Source of the DNA: Agromyces bracchium
Lineage (GTDB): Bacteria; Actinomycetota; Actinomycetes; Actinomycetales; Microbacteriaceae
Direction: 5' to 3'
Length of the DNA stretch: 64,000 bases
NCBI RefSeq assembly: GCF_009709675.1
Contig: NZ_WMLB01000023.1
Span: 62,001-126,000, forward strand
Shown one piece after another: positions 43,540-51,758 of the stretch. Every line of letters starts with the position of its first letter. Position 1 is the stretch's first letter. The position numbers and the translations under genes were made by a program. The notes under the pieces were generated by a model that ran no database searches, was not told the DNA's origin, and worked only from the letters and a program-made list of their open reading frames with translations.

Positions 43540-43574
43540 GGTGATCGAGTAGGCCGGAGGCCGTATCGAGATCA
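43540..43574. repeat. REP-like imperfect palindrome between deoC and the aldehyde dehydrogenase
   Basis: GATCGAGTAGGCC-GGA-GGCCGTATCGAGATC: arms that pair with a few mismatches, ending on the deoC stop codon. The form (a GATCGAGTA...TATCGAGATC pair around a variable GC core) resembles dispersed elements I associate with Microbacteriaceae genomes; only one copy is in this window. Confidence 0.5.
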
Positions 43575-44579
43575 GTCGATCGTCACGTAGTCGGCGCCGG
43601 AGTAGTGGCCGGACGCCATCTTCTGGCGCTGCAGCAGCACGTCGTTCAGCAGGCTGGAGGCGCCGAACCGGAACAGGTGGGGCTGGAGCCACTCCTCGCC
43701 GACGGTCTCGGCGACCGTGACGAGGTACTTGATCGCGTCCTTCGAGGCGCGGATGCCGCCCGCGGGCTTCACGCCGATGCGCTGGCCGGTCATCAGGTGC
43801 CAGTCGCGCACGACCTCGAGCATGAGGAGCGTGACGGGCAGCGTTGCGGCGGGCTGCACCTTGCCGGTCGAGGTCTTGATGAAGTCGCCGCCCGCGAGGA
43901 TCGAGAGCCACGAGGCGCGGCGGACGTTGTCGTAGGTCACCAGTTCGCCGGTCTCGAGGATCACCTTGAGGCTCGCGCTCGTGCCGTCGGGGCGGCGGCA
44001 CGCCTCCTTCACCGCGGCGATCTGGTCGAAGACCAGGCCGTAGCGGCCGGCGAGGAAGGCGCCGCGGTCGATGACCATGTCGATCTCGTCGGCGCCGTTC
44101 GCGACGGCCTCGGCCGTGTCCGCGAGCTTGATCTCGAGCGAGGAGCGACCGGACGGGAACGCGGTCGCGACCGCGGCGACCGAGATGAGCCCGTCGTCGG
44201 GGTCGCCGTGCACGGACCCGAGCGCGTCGACGGCGTACGGCACCATGTCGCCGTACACGCAGACGGCCGCGACGCGCGGCGTCGTGGCATCCGCCGGGTC
44301 GGGGTTCATCGCCTTGGCGACGAGCGAGCGCACCTTGCCGGGCGTGTCGGCGCCCTCGAGGGTCGTGAGGTCGACGAGCGAGATGATGCGGTCGAGCGCC
44401 CACTTCTTGGAGGACGTCTTGATGGAACGCGTGCCGAGGCCCGCTGCGCGCTGCTCGAGGCCGACGGCGTCGACGCCCGCGATGCCGTGGAGGTACCTGC
44501 GGAGCGTGGCGTCGTCGGGCTCACCGCCGAGCACGGCGAGCGCGCGCTCGCGCGCGGTGACGAGGGAGGTGCCGGACAT
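43572..44579 (-). CDS. deoC: Deoxyribose-phosphate aldolase
   Basis: 335 residues. It splits 2-deoxyribose 5-phosphate into glyceraldehyde 3-phosphate and acetaldehyde. The Schiff-base Lys is in GDFIKTSTGKVQPAAT and the second Lys in GVKPAGGIRASKDAIKY; DEIDMVIDRGAF carries the catalytic Asp. At 335 residues it belongs to the longer class common in actinobacteria. It follows deoR by 33 bp and precedes two aldehyde dehydrogenase genes that would dispose of acetaldehyde. Confidence 0.93.
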   Translation of the reverse strand: MSGTSLVTARERALAVLGGEPDDATLRRYLHGIAGVDAVGLEQRAAGLGTRSIKTSSKKWALDRIISLVDLTTLEGADTPGKVRSLVAKAMNPDPADATTPRVAAVCVYGDMVPYAVDALGSVHGDPDDGLISVAAVATAFPSGRSSLEIKLADTAEAVANGADEIDMVIDRGAFLAGRYGLVFDQIAAVKEACRRPDGTSASLKVILETGELVTYDNVRRASWLSILAGGDFIKTSTGKVQPAATLPVTLLMLEVVRDWHLMTGQRIGVKPAGGIRASKDAIKYLVTVAETVGEEWLQPHLFRFGASSLLNDVLLQRQKMASGHYSGADYVTID

Positions 44580-44612
44580 GGTGGGTGACCTGTCTTTCGT
44601 GGTTCGGCCGGA

Positions 44613-45557
44613 TCAGCCGTCGAGGAGGTGGAGTGCGGTGGCCTCGTCGGTGACGAGGACCGAGCAGAGGCCGGAGCGGACGACCGCGTCGGCGACGGCG
44701 TGCTTGCTGCGCCCCGCGATCACGGCGATGCGGAGGTGTCCGTCGCGGAGCTGGTCGAGGGTCAGGCCGACGGTGCGCGCGTCGAGCGCGGGGTCGACGA
44801 TGTTGCCCTCGGAGTCGATGTAGCGGCCGACGACGTCGCCCACGGCGCCCTTCTGGACGAGGAGGTCGACGTCGGCCTCGGTGAGATAGCCGCTCTCGAT
44901 GTGGACCGAGGTGTGGTCGGCGGGGCCCGCGCTGAAGAGGTACGCGTCGGCGGACCTGGCGAGGTCGATCACGCCCGCGACGACGCGATCGGACTCGATC
45001 GCCTCCTTCGTCGCGAGGTGCTCGAGGATGGCGGGGCTCGGCAGCAGCGTGGCGCTGCCGCCGCCTTTCTGCGCGATCGCGACCGCGGTGGCGGCCGCCG
45101 TGCCGGCGCGACGGTTGAGGCTCACGCCGCCGTTGATCTGCACGACGTTGACGCCGGTCGCCCAGCCGTTGCGGAGGTGCTGGGAGATCTCGAACAGCGT
45201 GCGGCCCCAGCTGACGCCGAGCGTGCGCGGCACGGGTCGGAGCGCCGTGAGGTAGTCGGCCGCGGCCTGCGCGGTGCGCGCCTGCAGCTCGTCGGGCGAG
45301 GCGACGCCGGCCGAGGAGACGACGATCGCGTCCTCCAGCCCGCGCTCCTCGCGCAGTCGCCGCTCGATCGGCAGGCGCCTGGCGCGCGGGTGCAGGATCT
45401 CGATGCGGATGAAGCCGCGCTGCTTGGCCTGCGCGAGCAGGCGCCCCACCTTCCAGCGCGTGAGTCGCAGCGCCTGGCCGATCTCGTCCTGCGTCTTGTT
45501 CTCTTCGTAGTAGAGCTCCGCCGCGCGGATCGAGAGGAGTTCGTCGGTCTCGTCCAT
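44613..45557 (-). CDS. deoR: SorC/DeoR-type sugar-binding transcriptional regulator of the deo operon
   Basis: 314 residues. The N-terminal helix-turn-helix (YYEENKTQDEIGQALRLTRW, KVGRLLAQAKQRGFI) is of the SorC family to which Bacillus DeoR belongs. The effector domain (about 60-310) has the phosphosugar-binding pattern LGVSWGRTLFEISQHL and VVQINGGV, then VIDLARSADAYLFSAGP. It should respond to deoxyribose 5-phosphate. GGAAGGAG precedes the ATG. A perfect palindrome lies 65-81 bp upstream of the start and is the likely operator. Confidence 0.88.
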   Translation of the reverse strand: MDETDELLSIRAAELYYEENKTQDEIGQALRLTRWKVGRLLAQAKQRGFIRIEILHPRARRLPIERRLREERGLEDAIVVSSAGVASPDELQARTAQAAADYLTALRPVPRTLGVSWGRTLFEISQHLRNGWATGVNVVQINGGVSLNRRAGTAAATAVAIAQKGGGSATLLPSPAILEHLATKEAIESDRVVAGVIDLARSADAYLFSAGPADHTSVHIESGYLTEADVDLLVQKGAVGDVVGRYIDSEGNIVDPALDARTVGLTLDQLRDGHLRIAVIAGRSKHAVADAVVRSGLCSVLVTDEATALHLLDG

Positions 45558-45622
45558 TCGTCTCCTTCCGCCTCATCCAGCGTAGGCAGGCATTCGCGCA
45601 TCGGCAACACTCGCGTGCAAGT

Positions 45623-45638
45623 CTGCTCATATGAGCAG
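45623..45638. promoter_or_regulatory. Perfect 16-bp palindrome, probable DeoR operator
   Basis: CTGCTCATATGAGCAG reads the same on both strands. It lies upstream of deoR in the 147-bp divergent-free gap to the CynX-type gene. TGCTCAtATGAGCA-type palindromes suit SorC-family regulators. The interval shows no gene. Confidence 0.8.
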
Positions 45639-45704
45639 GCGGCGAGCGGATGGCGCGCCGGATGCGGCATCGGGCGACGAGGCCGACCGGGTCGACCGAC
45701 GGCC

Positions 45705-46919
45705 TCAGCCCCGCCGTTCGTCCTCGAGGAATCCGGCGCGCGCGACGACCACGCCGGCGACGAGCGCAGGGACGGACGTTCCGAGCAGCAGGAGCATCGG
45801 CGCGGTCCAGTCCCCGGTCGCCTCGTGGAGGAGGCCGACGGCGACGGGACCCAGTGCGACGACGACGTAGCCGACCGACTGCACGAAGCCGCTGAGGGCG
45901 ACCGAACCGGCGTGCGTGCGCGTGCGGAGGTTGACGAGCACGAGCGAGAGCGGGAACAGCAGCGGCCCGATGCCCGCGAGCGCGACCCAGAGCCAGGTGA
46001 GACTCCCTGGGGCGACGAGCAGCCCCGCCCACCCCGCCGCGATCGTGCCGGCCGCGATCGCGACCATCGCCCGAACCCGCGCCGGACGGGTGGCCAGTGC
46101 GGGCACGACGAGCGAGACCGGCAGGCCCATCGCGGCGTAGAGCGCGAGCAGGACCCCGGCTGCGGCCGGAGTCGTCCCCGCGGTGTCGGCGAGCATCGAG
46201 GGCAGCCAGGCGAAGACGGCGTAGGCGTTGAAGCCGGCGATCGAGAAGACCGTGGCGAGCGCCCACGCGAGCGGCGACCGGAACGCGCCGCGGAGGAGGC
46301 CCGGCTCGGCCTCCTCGGGCAGTTCCTCCGGTGCGGTTCGGCGTGGATGGACGAGCAGCGCGACCCACGGGACGAGCGCGGCGAGGGCGACCACGGCCCA
46401 GATCTCGAACGAGGCGCGCCACCCCGCGGACTCGGCGACCGGGACTGCGACGAGCGGCGGCACGAACGTGCTCACCGACAGTGCGGTCACGTAGAGCGCG
46501 GTCACGAGCCCGATGCGATCCGGGAAGTACCGCTTGACGAGCGGCGGCAGCAGGACGTTCCCGACGCCGACGGCCGCGAAGGTCAGCGCGCTCGCGGCGA
46601 AGAGCCACCACGCCGACCCCGCGAGCCCGCGTGCGGCGCTGCCTGCGACGAGCGCGACGAGGGCGATGACGAGCACCGGCTCGAGGCCGGCCCGCCGCGT
46701 GAAGACGGGCGTCGCGATGCCGAACACGGCGTAGCAGAGCGGGGGCAGCATGCCGAGGATGCCGACCAGTGCCGTCGAGATCGGGATGTCGCGCTCGACC
46801 AGGTCGAGGATCGGCGAGAGCGAGGCGACCGCCGTGCGCAGGTTGAACGCGACGAGCAGGATCCCGAGGAGCGCGAGGGTGCGCCCGTGCCAGAGCGGCC
46901 TGGTCGTCGCGGGACTCAC
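45705..46919 (-). CDS. MFS transporter, CynX/NimT family
   Basis: 404 residues with 12 membrane helices. LGILLVAFNLRTAVASLSPI at the start and the later GFNAYAVFAWLPSMLAD match the CynX/NimT subgroup (cyanate, 2-nitroimidazole and other small-anion carriers or exporters). Substrate cannot be read from sequence. The GTG start follows TAGACT-N6, so it is probably leaderless. Confidence 0.87.
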   Translation of the reverse strand: MSPATTRPLWHGRTLALLGILLVAFNLRTAVASLSPILDLVERDIPISTALVGILGMLPPLCYAVFGIATPVFTRRAGLEPVLVIALVALVAGSAARGLAGSAWWLFAASALTFAAVGVGNVLLPPLVKRYFPDRIGLVTALYVTALSVSTFVPPLVAVPVAESAGWRASFEIWAVVALAALVPWVALLVHPRRTAPEELPEEAEPGLLRGAFRSPLAWALATVFSIAGFNAYAVFAWLPSMLADTAGTTPAAAGVLLALYAAMGLPVSLVVPALATRPARVRAMVAIAAGTIAAGWAGLLVAPGSLTWLWVALAGIGPLLFPLSLVLVNLRTRTHAGSVALSGFVQSVGYVVVALGPVAVGLLHEATGDWTAPMLLLLGTSVPALVAGVVVARAGFLEDERRG

Positions 46920-46931
46920 CCGCCGAGTCTA
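46917..46931 (-). promoter_or_regulatory. Predicted leaderless promoter (-10) of the CynX-type gene
   Basis: TAGACT at 46926-46931 (minus strand), 6 nt, GTG at 46917-46919. Confidence 0.55.
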
Positions 46932-46980
46932 GGCGCGACCGCGGATGCCCGAGCGGACCGCTCGGACCCCGGGCGTCCGG

Positions 46981-47577
46981 TCACGCCGAAGCGCGCTCGA
47001 GGACCTCGGCGACGTGCGCGCCGAACGTGCAGTCCATGAGGTCGGCCGCATCGCGGTCGCGCTTGGCCGCGAGGCCGATGCCCGAGGCGAGCAGGGTGTT
47101 GATGAGCATCCCGTCGGCGAGGAACCGGTGGATCTGCTCGGGCGTGAAGCCCGCCTCGTCGCGGAGCATGCGGAACACCTGGAGGAACCCGTCGCGCGCG
47201 GCGGGGCCGATGACCGGATCAGAGCCCATCATGAACCCGTGCAGCAGCGTGAGCAGCGTGCCCCGGTCCTCGACGAGCTCGAGGTACGCGGCCCCGAGGC
47301 GCGCTTCGCGATCCGTCGCATCGCCCGGCGCATCCTCGGCGAGCGCCGCACGGAACGACGCGAGCAGGCGGGCGAGCGTGCGGTCCAGCGTCTCGAGGAA
47401 GAGCTGCTCCTTGGTGCCGAAGAGCCGGACGACGTACGGCTGGCTGATGCCCGCCGCACGCGCGACGCGGTCGGTGGTGGCCCCCGCGTACCCGAGCTCG
47501 CCGAACACGGTCGTGGCGGCGGCGAGGATCTGCTCGCGCCGTTCCTCGGCGGGGATGCGCTCGGCTCGTGGGGTCAT
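46981..47577 (-). CDS. TetR-family repressor of the divergent efflux gene
   Basis: 198 residues from MTPRAERIPAEERREQI; an ATG three codons earlier (47586) is in frame, but TAACAT lies 7 nt before the chosen start and gives a leaderless mRNA. Helix-turn-helix at about 8-55: ILAAATTVFGELGYAGATTD and RAAGISQPYVVRLFGTKEQL. The C-terminal ligand domain is of TetR type. The gene diverges from a DHA2 drug exporter, and the interval carries two matching operators, one on top of its own -10 box, so autoregulation is likely. Confidence 0.9.
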   Translation of the reverse strand: MTPRAERIPAEERREQILAAATTVFGELGYAGATTDRVARAAGISQPYVVRLFGTKEQLFLETLDRTLARLLASFRAALAEDAPGDATDREARLGAAYLELVEDRGTLLTLLHGFMMGSDPVIGPAARDGFLQVFRMLRDEAGFTPEQIHRFLADGMLINTLLASGIGLAAKRDRDAADLMDCTFGAHVAEVLERASA

Positions 47578-47586
47578 GCTTGACAT

Positions 47587-47602
47587 GTTATCAGTCGATT
47601 AC
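47587..47602. promoter_or_regulatory. TetR operator 1
   Basis: GTTATC-AGTC-GATTAC, 6-bp arms with one mismatch. It overlaps the -10 hexamer (47585-47590) of the repressor gene. Confidence 0.75.
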
Positions 47603-47615
47603 TACATTCCCTCTT

Positions 47616-47631
47616 GTAATCATTCGATTAC
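47616..47631. promoter_or_regulatory. TetR operator 2
   Basis: GTAATC-ATTC-GATTAC, perfect 6-bp arms with a 4-bp spacer; centre 29 bp from operator 1 and 36 bp from the exporter ATG. A further perfect 12-bp palindrome, TTTCGATCGAAA, follows at 47636-47647. The region is strikingly AT-rich against the rest of the window. Confidence 0.78.
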
Positions 47632-47658
47632 TCCATTTCGATCGAAACGAGCTCGGAC

Positions 47659-49113
47659 ATGCCATCACTCCGCCGGACCCCCGTCTGGCTCATCCTCGTC
47701 GCGACGTCGCTGCCGATGTTCATGGCGTCGCTCGACAACCTCGTCATCACCAACGCGCTCCCCGTCATGGCCGTCGACCTCGGCGCCGGGATCGAGGAGC
47801 TCCAGTGGTTCCTCAACGCCTTCACGCTCGCGTTCGCGACGTTCATCCTCCCCGCGGCCGCGCTCGGCGACCGCATCGGCCGGCGCACCGTCTTCCTCGC
47901 CGGGATCGCGGTCTTCACGGCGGCGAGCGTCCTGACCGCACTCAGCACCGAGCCGTGGATGGTCATCGGCGCACGCGCCGTCCAGGGCCTCGGCGCGGCG
48001 GCGATCATGCCGCTGTCGCTCACGCTCGTGGCCGGAGCCGTCCCGACCCGGCTGCGCCCCCTCGCGATCGGCATCTGGGGCGGCGTGTCCGGCCTCGGCG
48101 TCGCGCTCGGCCCGCTCGTCGGCGGCGCCGTGATCGAGGGCTGGAACTGGCAGTCGATCTTCTGGATCAACGTGCCCATCGGCGTCGTCGCGTTCGTGCT
48201 CGCTCGCCTGGTGCTCGACGACGCGCGCGGCGAGCGCCGCCCGATCGACCTCCTCGGCGTCGCCCTGGCCGGCCTCGGCGTCCTCGGCGTGGTCTTCGGC
48301 ATCGTCCGCGGCAACGAGGCGGGCTGGACGAGCGGCGAGGTGCTCGTCCCGCTGGTCGCCGGGGCGGTGCTGCTCGTCGGGTTCCTCGTCTGGGAGGCGC
48401 GCGCGAGTTCGCCCGTGCTGCCGCTGTCGCTCTTCCGCGACCGCAGCTTCAGCGTCGCCAATGCGGTGGGCTTCACCTTCAGCTTCGGCGTGTTCGGCGC
48501 GATCTTCCTGCTCGTGCAGTTCCTCCAGGTCGTCCAGGGGCGCAGCGCCCTCGAGGCCGGGCTCATGACGATGCCGTGGACGCTGGCGCCGATGTTCGTC
48601 GCGCCGGTCGCGGGTCTGCTCGCACCGCGCGTCGGCACCCGCGCCCTCATGGTCGCCGGCCTCGCCGCACAGGCGACGGCGATGTTCTGGATCGCCGCGA
48701 CCCTCAGCGCGGACGTCGCCTACCCGACCCTGGTCCCGGCGTTCGCCCTCGCGGGCATCGGCATGGGCCTCGTGTTCGCCCCCATGGCGACGGCCGTGCT
48801 CGCGCACATGCCCGAGCGCGACCACGCGAAGGCGTCGGGCACGAACTCGACCCTCCGCGAGATCGGCGGCGCCCTCGGCGTCGCCGTGCTCACGGCGGTC
48901 TTCACCGGTGCGGGCGGTGCGCTCACCCCCACGGCGTACGTCGATGCGGCGATCCCCGCGGTTGCGACCGGCGCCGCGGTGCTCGCCGTCGCCGGTGCGC
49001 TCGCGCTCCTGCTCCCCGCGGGCCGCGCGACGCAGCCGAGCGAGGCGGTTCCGGCCGCCGAGGAGGAAGCGAGCACCGCGCCGGCCGCCGCGGCCGTTCC
49101 CGTCGCCGGTTGA
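47659..49113 (+). CDS. MFS drug exporter, DHA2 (EmrB/QacA) family
   Basis: 484 residues with 14 predicted helices. Motif A region GDRIGRRTVFLAG, ASLDNLVITNALPVMA and motif C-like SGLGVALGPLVGGAVIEGWNW mark a DHA2 proton/drug antiporter. The C-terminus is Ala/Glu-rich. Divergent from and probably repressed by the TetR protein; the drug is unknown. Confidence 0.92.
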   Translation: MPSLRRTPVWLILVATSLPMFMASLDNLVITNALPVMAVDLGAGIEELQWFLNAFTLAFATFILPAAALGDRIGRRTVFLAGIAVFTAASVLTALSTEPWMVIGARAVQGLGAAAIMPLSLTLVAGAVPTRLRPLAIGIWGGVSGLGVALGPLVGGAVIEGWNWQSIFWINVPIGVVAFVLARLVLDDARGERRPIDLLGVALAGLGVLGVVFGIVRGNEAGWTSGEVLVPLVAGAVLLVGFLVWEARASSPVLPLSLFRDRSFSVANAVGFTFSFGVFGAIFLLVQFLQVVQGRSALEAGLMTMPWTLAPMFVAPVAGLLAPRVGTRALMVAGLAAQATAMFWIAATLSADVAYPTLVPAFALAGIGMGLVFAPMATAVLAHMPERDHAKASGTNSTLREIGGALGVAVLTAVFTGAGGALTPTAYVDAAIPAVATGAAVLAVAGALALLLPAGRATQPSEAVPAAEEEASTAPAAAAVPVAG

Positions 49114-49134
49114 CGCGCTCGACGCAGGCGAACC

Positions 49135-49192
49135 CCGCGGGTCCCGCGACCGCGCCCACCGGATCGTCGGTGGGCCGGTCCGGGACCCGCGG
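49135..49192 (+). terminator. Nested terminator hairpin after the DHA2 exporter
   Basis: 12-bp outer arms (49135-49146 with 49181-49192, perfect) enclose a second perfect 8-bp hairpin (GCCCACCG at 49154-49161 with 49168-49175). It begins 22 bp past the exporter stop. Confidence 0.75.
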
Positions 49193-49214
49193 TCGCGACG
49201 CGACGTGCCGCGTC

Positions 49215-49229
49215 TAGGCTGGTCGCGTG
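49215..49229 (+). promoter_or_regulatory. Predicted leaderless promoter (-10) of the next gene
   Basis: TAGGCT (49215-49220), 6 nt, GTG at 49227. Confidence 0.55.
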
Positions 49230-49916
49230 GCCGACCTCTCGCGCTATCTGCCGCTCAGCCGGCGCCCCGACGTGGACGAGTCCGGCGTGACCGCCGACCG
49301 ACGCGCCGAGACCTCCGAGGTGCTGCGATCGCTCGCCGCGCTGCTGCGCGCCGCCGGCCACGACGATCTCTGGACGACCTCGACCGAGCGCGCCGGGTGG
49401 CGTGTCGCCGACGTCGCGGCCGACCTCGTCCGGGGCTTCGACCGGACCCGCACCAGGCGGGCGCTCGACGCGGCCGAACGGCTCGTGCGCGGCGGCGAGG
49501 CACGCCGGCTCGACGAGCTGCGCCCCCTCGACGGTCCCGCGGCCGCGGCCGACGCGCTCGACGCCCGCGCCGCCGACCTCCTCGCGCGTGATCGGCCGAC
49601 GGGCGTCGTCGAACTCGACGACGCCGTGGTCGCGGCGCTCCTCATCGGCGCTGCGGCGGGCACGGTCGTGCCCGTCTCCCCTCGGGCGTCGGGCGCGGTC
49701 GCGCTCCGCCGCGCCGCGGCGGCCCCGACCGAGATCCGGGCCGTGATCGCCGGCCACACCCTGCGGGCGACGGATGCCGGGTGGGAGTTCGGGCACGGCA
49801 GCCCCCTCGTCGACACGGCGAACGGGCTCCTGCGCTTCCTCACCGGGATCGGCACGGTCGCACCGCACCCGCCGGCCGGCGACGAGCCCCGATCGGCGCA
49901 GCCCGGGCGCGACTGA
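49227..49916 (+). CDS. Hypothetical protein, possibly related to mycothiol-dependent maleylpyruvate isomerase-like (DinB) proteins
   Basis: 229 residues, Ala- and Arg-rich. The stretch WTTSTERAGWRVADVAADLV has the feel of the N-terminal helix of DinB/MDMPI-like proteins, but the metal His residues of that family are not evident, so the relation is weak. The middle is helical and the C-terminus (IRAVIAGHTLRATDAGWEFG) resembles a small beta domain. No membrane segment. It is convergent with ribF, 32 bp apart. Confidence 0.55.
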   Translation: MADLSRYLPLSRRPDVDESGVTADRRAETSEVLRSLAALLRAAGHDDLWTTSTERAGWRVADVAADLVRGFDRTRTRRALDAAERLVRGGEARRLDELRPLDGPAAAADALDARAADLLARDRPTGVVELDDAVVAALLIGAAAGTVVPVSPRASGAVALRRAAAAPTEIRAVIAGHTLRATDAGWEFGHGSPLVDTANGLLRFLTGIGTVAPHPPAGDEPRSAQPGRD

Positions 49917-49948
49917 CCGCGCGCGACCCGTCGCCCGGCGTGCCGCGA

Positions 49949-50878
49949 TCAGCCGACGAGCGTGCGCGCCCGATCGACGTCGCGGCCCATCTGCACGATG
50001 AGCGCGTCGATGCCGTCGAACTTCTCCATGCCGCGGATGCGGTGGGCGAACTCGACGCCGACCACGTGGTCGTAGAGGTCGAGGTCGCGGTCGAGCACGT
50101 ACGCCTCGACCTGCTTCTTCGGCACGCCCTCGAAGGTCGGGTTGTCGCCGACCGAGATCGCCGCCGGATAGCGCACGCCGCCGTCGATGAGCCAGCCCGC
50201 GTAGACGCCGTCGCCCGGGACGAACCCCTCGGAGTCGAGCGCGAGGTTCGCCGTCGGGTACCCCAGCTCGCGACCGCGCTTGAAGCCGTGCACGACGATG
50301 CCGCTGACCGTCGGCACGTGGCCGAGCAGCTCGGCGGCGTGCTCGACCTCGCCGGCCTCGAGGAGCTCCCGGATCCAGGTGGACGAGACGCGGCGCCCGC
50401 CCTCGGGAACCACGTCCTCGACGACGACGACCTCGAAGCCGAACTCCTCGCCCTGCCGGCGGAGCATCGTCACGTCGCCCTCGTTGCCGGCGCCGTACCG
50501 GAAGTCGTGCCCGACGAGCAGCACCTTCGCGTCGAGCGCGTCGACCAGGAACCGGCGCACGAACGCGTCGGCCGTGTTCGACGCGAGCGCGCCGTCGTAG
50601 TGGAGCAGCACGGTCGCGTCGAGGCCGGTCGTGGCGAGCAGCTCGAGCTTCTGGCGGGTGCTCACGAGCTGCGGCGGGCACCGGTCGGGTGCGTGGAAGG
50701 CGGCCGGATGGCGGTCGAACGTGATCGCGACGGCCTCGAGGTGCCGCGACCCGGCGATCTCGCGCAACTTCGCGATGACGGCGCGATGCCCCTGATGCAC
50801 GCCGTCGAACTTGCCGATCGTCACGGCGGACGGACCGTAGTGGGCGGGGACCGCCTCGATCCCCGCGAAGGTCCTCAC
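49949..50878 (-). CDS. ribF: Bifunctional riboflavin kinase/FAD synthetase
   Basis: 309 residues from a GTG. The N-terminal adenylyltransferase has IGKFDGVHQGHRAV, GHDFRYGAGNEGD and VSSTWIRELL; the C-terminal kinase has GRELGYPTANL and the acidic helix after VPGDGVYAG. It makes FMN and then FAD from riboflavin. Its start overlaps the stop of an upstream small membrane protein gene (GTGA). In many actinobacteria ribF follows truB; here two small genes stand between them, all in one coupled string. Confidence 0.95.
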   Translation of the reverse strand: MRTFAGIEAVPAHYGPSAVTIGKFDGVHQGHRAVIAKLREIAGSRHLEAVAITFDRHPAAFHAPDRCPPQLVSTRQKLELLATTGLDATVLLHYDGALASNTADAFVRRFLVDALDAKVLLVGHDFRYGAGNEGDVTMLRRQGEEFGFEVVVVEDVVPEGGRRVSSTWIRELLEAGEVEHAAELLGHVPTVSGIVVHGFKRGRELGYPTANLALDSEGFVPGDGVYAGWLIDGGVRYPAAISVGDNPTFEGVPKKQVEAYVLDRDLDLYDHVVGVEFAHRIRGMEKFDGIDALIVQMGRDVDRARTLVG

Positions 50879-51363
50879 GCGCGCCCCTCGGCGTCGACCG
50901 CGGTGCGCGCGCCCTCGCCGCGGACGTCGGCCGCGGCATCCTGCACCGGGTGGCGCGCGAGCCACCACATGCCGAGCGGCGGCAGCACGAGCGGGATGAA
51001 CAGGTACCCGCGGCCGAACCACGACCACACGGTGTCGTGCGGGAAGAGGTCGGGGCGCACGATGCTGAGCAGGCCCACCACGACCACGCCGGTGAACTCG
51101 AAGAGGATCGTCGCCCACGCGATGCGGTACCACGTGCGGCCGGGCATCACGAGCGCGACCGTCGCGAGGATGTAGACGACGGCGGCGAGCGCCGAGAGCG
51201 CGTACGCCACGGGTGCCTCGTCGAACTTCTCGACGATCTGCACGAGCGAGCGCCCCGTCGCCGCGAGCGCGAGCACGCCGTAGACGGCGACGAGCACCCG
51301 GCCGATGCCGCTGAGGCGCCCGCGACGGCGCGCTCCGACAGGTGCGGTGGATGTCTCGTTCAT
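50875..51363 (-). CDS. Hypothetical membrane protein in the truB-ribF string
   Basis: 162 residues with four hydrophobic segments (about 20-40, 50-73, 83-105, 120-140) and charged tails. No family recognised; the first helix region RVLVAVYGVLALAATGRSLV and the WSWFGRGYLFIPLVLPPLG segment resemble small actinobacterial integral membrane proteins found near ribF. Its stop overlaps the ribF start by 4 bp, so its translation feeds that of ribF. Confidence 0.7.
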   Translation of the reverse strand: MNETSTAPVGARRRGRLSGIGRVLVAVYGVLALAATGRSLVQIVEKFDEAPVAYALSALAAVVYILATVALVMPGRTWYRIAWATILFEFTGVVVVGLLSIVRPDLFPHDTVWSWFGRGYLFIPLVLPPLGMWWLARHPVQDAAADVRGEGARTAVDAEGRA

Positions 51364-51389
51364 GTCGTTCGATTCTCCCAGACCGAGCC

Positions 51390-51758
51390 TCACGCCTGCT
51401 GCACGGTCCAGATCTGGAGCATGCGGTAGACCATGACCGCGACGGCGAGCGCTCCGACGCCGCAGACGACGGTCGCCCAGCGGCCGCGGTCGATGAGCGC
51501 CCAGAGCGCTGCAGCGGGCGGCAGCAGCACCGCACTGACGAGGTAGACCCAGAACTCGAGGAGGCTGCCCGTGGGCGGATTGCCGACCGCGGGTGCGACG
51601 AGCGCGACGACGACCTGGCCGATGAGCAGCACCTCGACGAGCGCGAGCGAGCCGAGCACGAGGTCGTTCGGCACGCGCCCGGCGAGGCCGAGCACGATGC
51701 AGAGGAGCCCCGCCACGACGGCGATCCCCACCTGCGCGTACGCGAACCACTCGATCAT
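51390..51758 (-). CDS. Hypothetical membrane protein downstream of truB
   Basis: 122 residues with four hydrophobic segments; begins MIEWFAYAQVGIAVVAGLL. Its ATG overlaps the truB stop (ATGA). Together with the next gene it forms a pair of small four-helix membrane proteins between truB and ribF. Function unknown. Confidence 0.7.
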   Translation of the reverse strand: MIEWFAYAQVGIAVVAGLLCIVLGLAGRVPNDLVLGSLALVEVLLIGQVVVALVAPAVGNPPTGSLLEFWVYLVSAVLLPPAAALWALIDRGRWATVVCGVGALAVAVMVYRMLQIWTVQQA

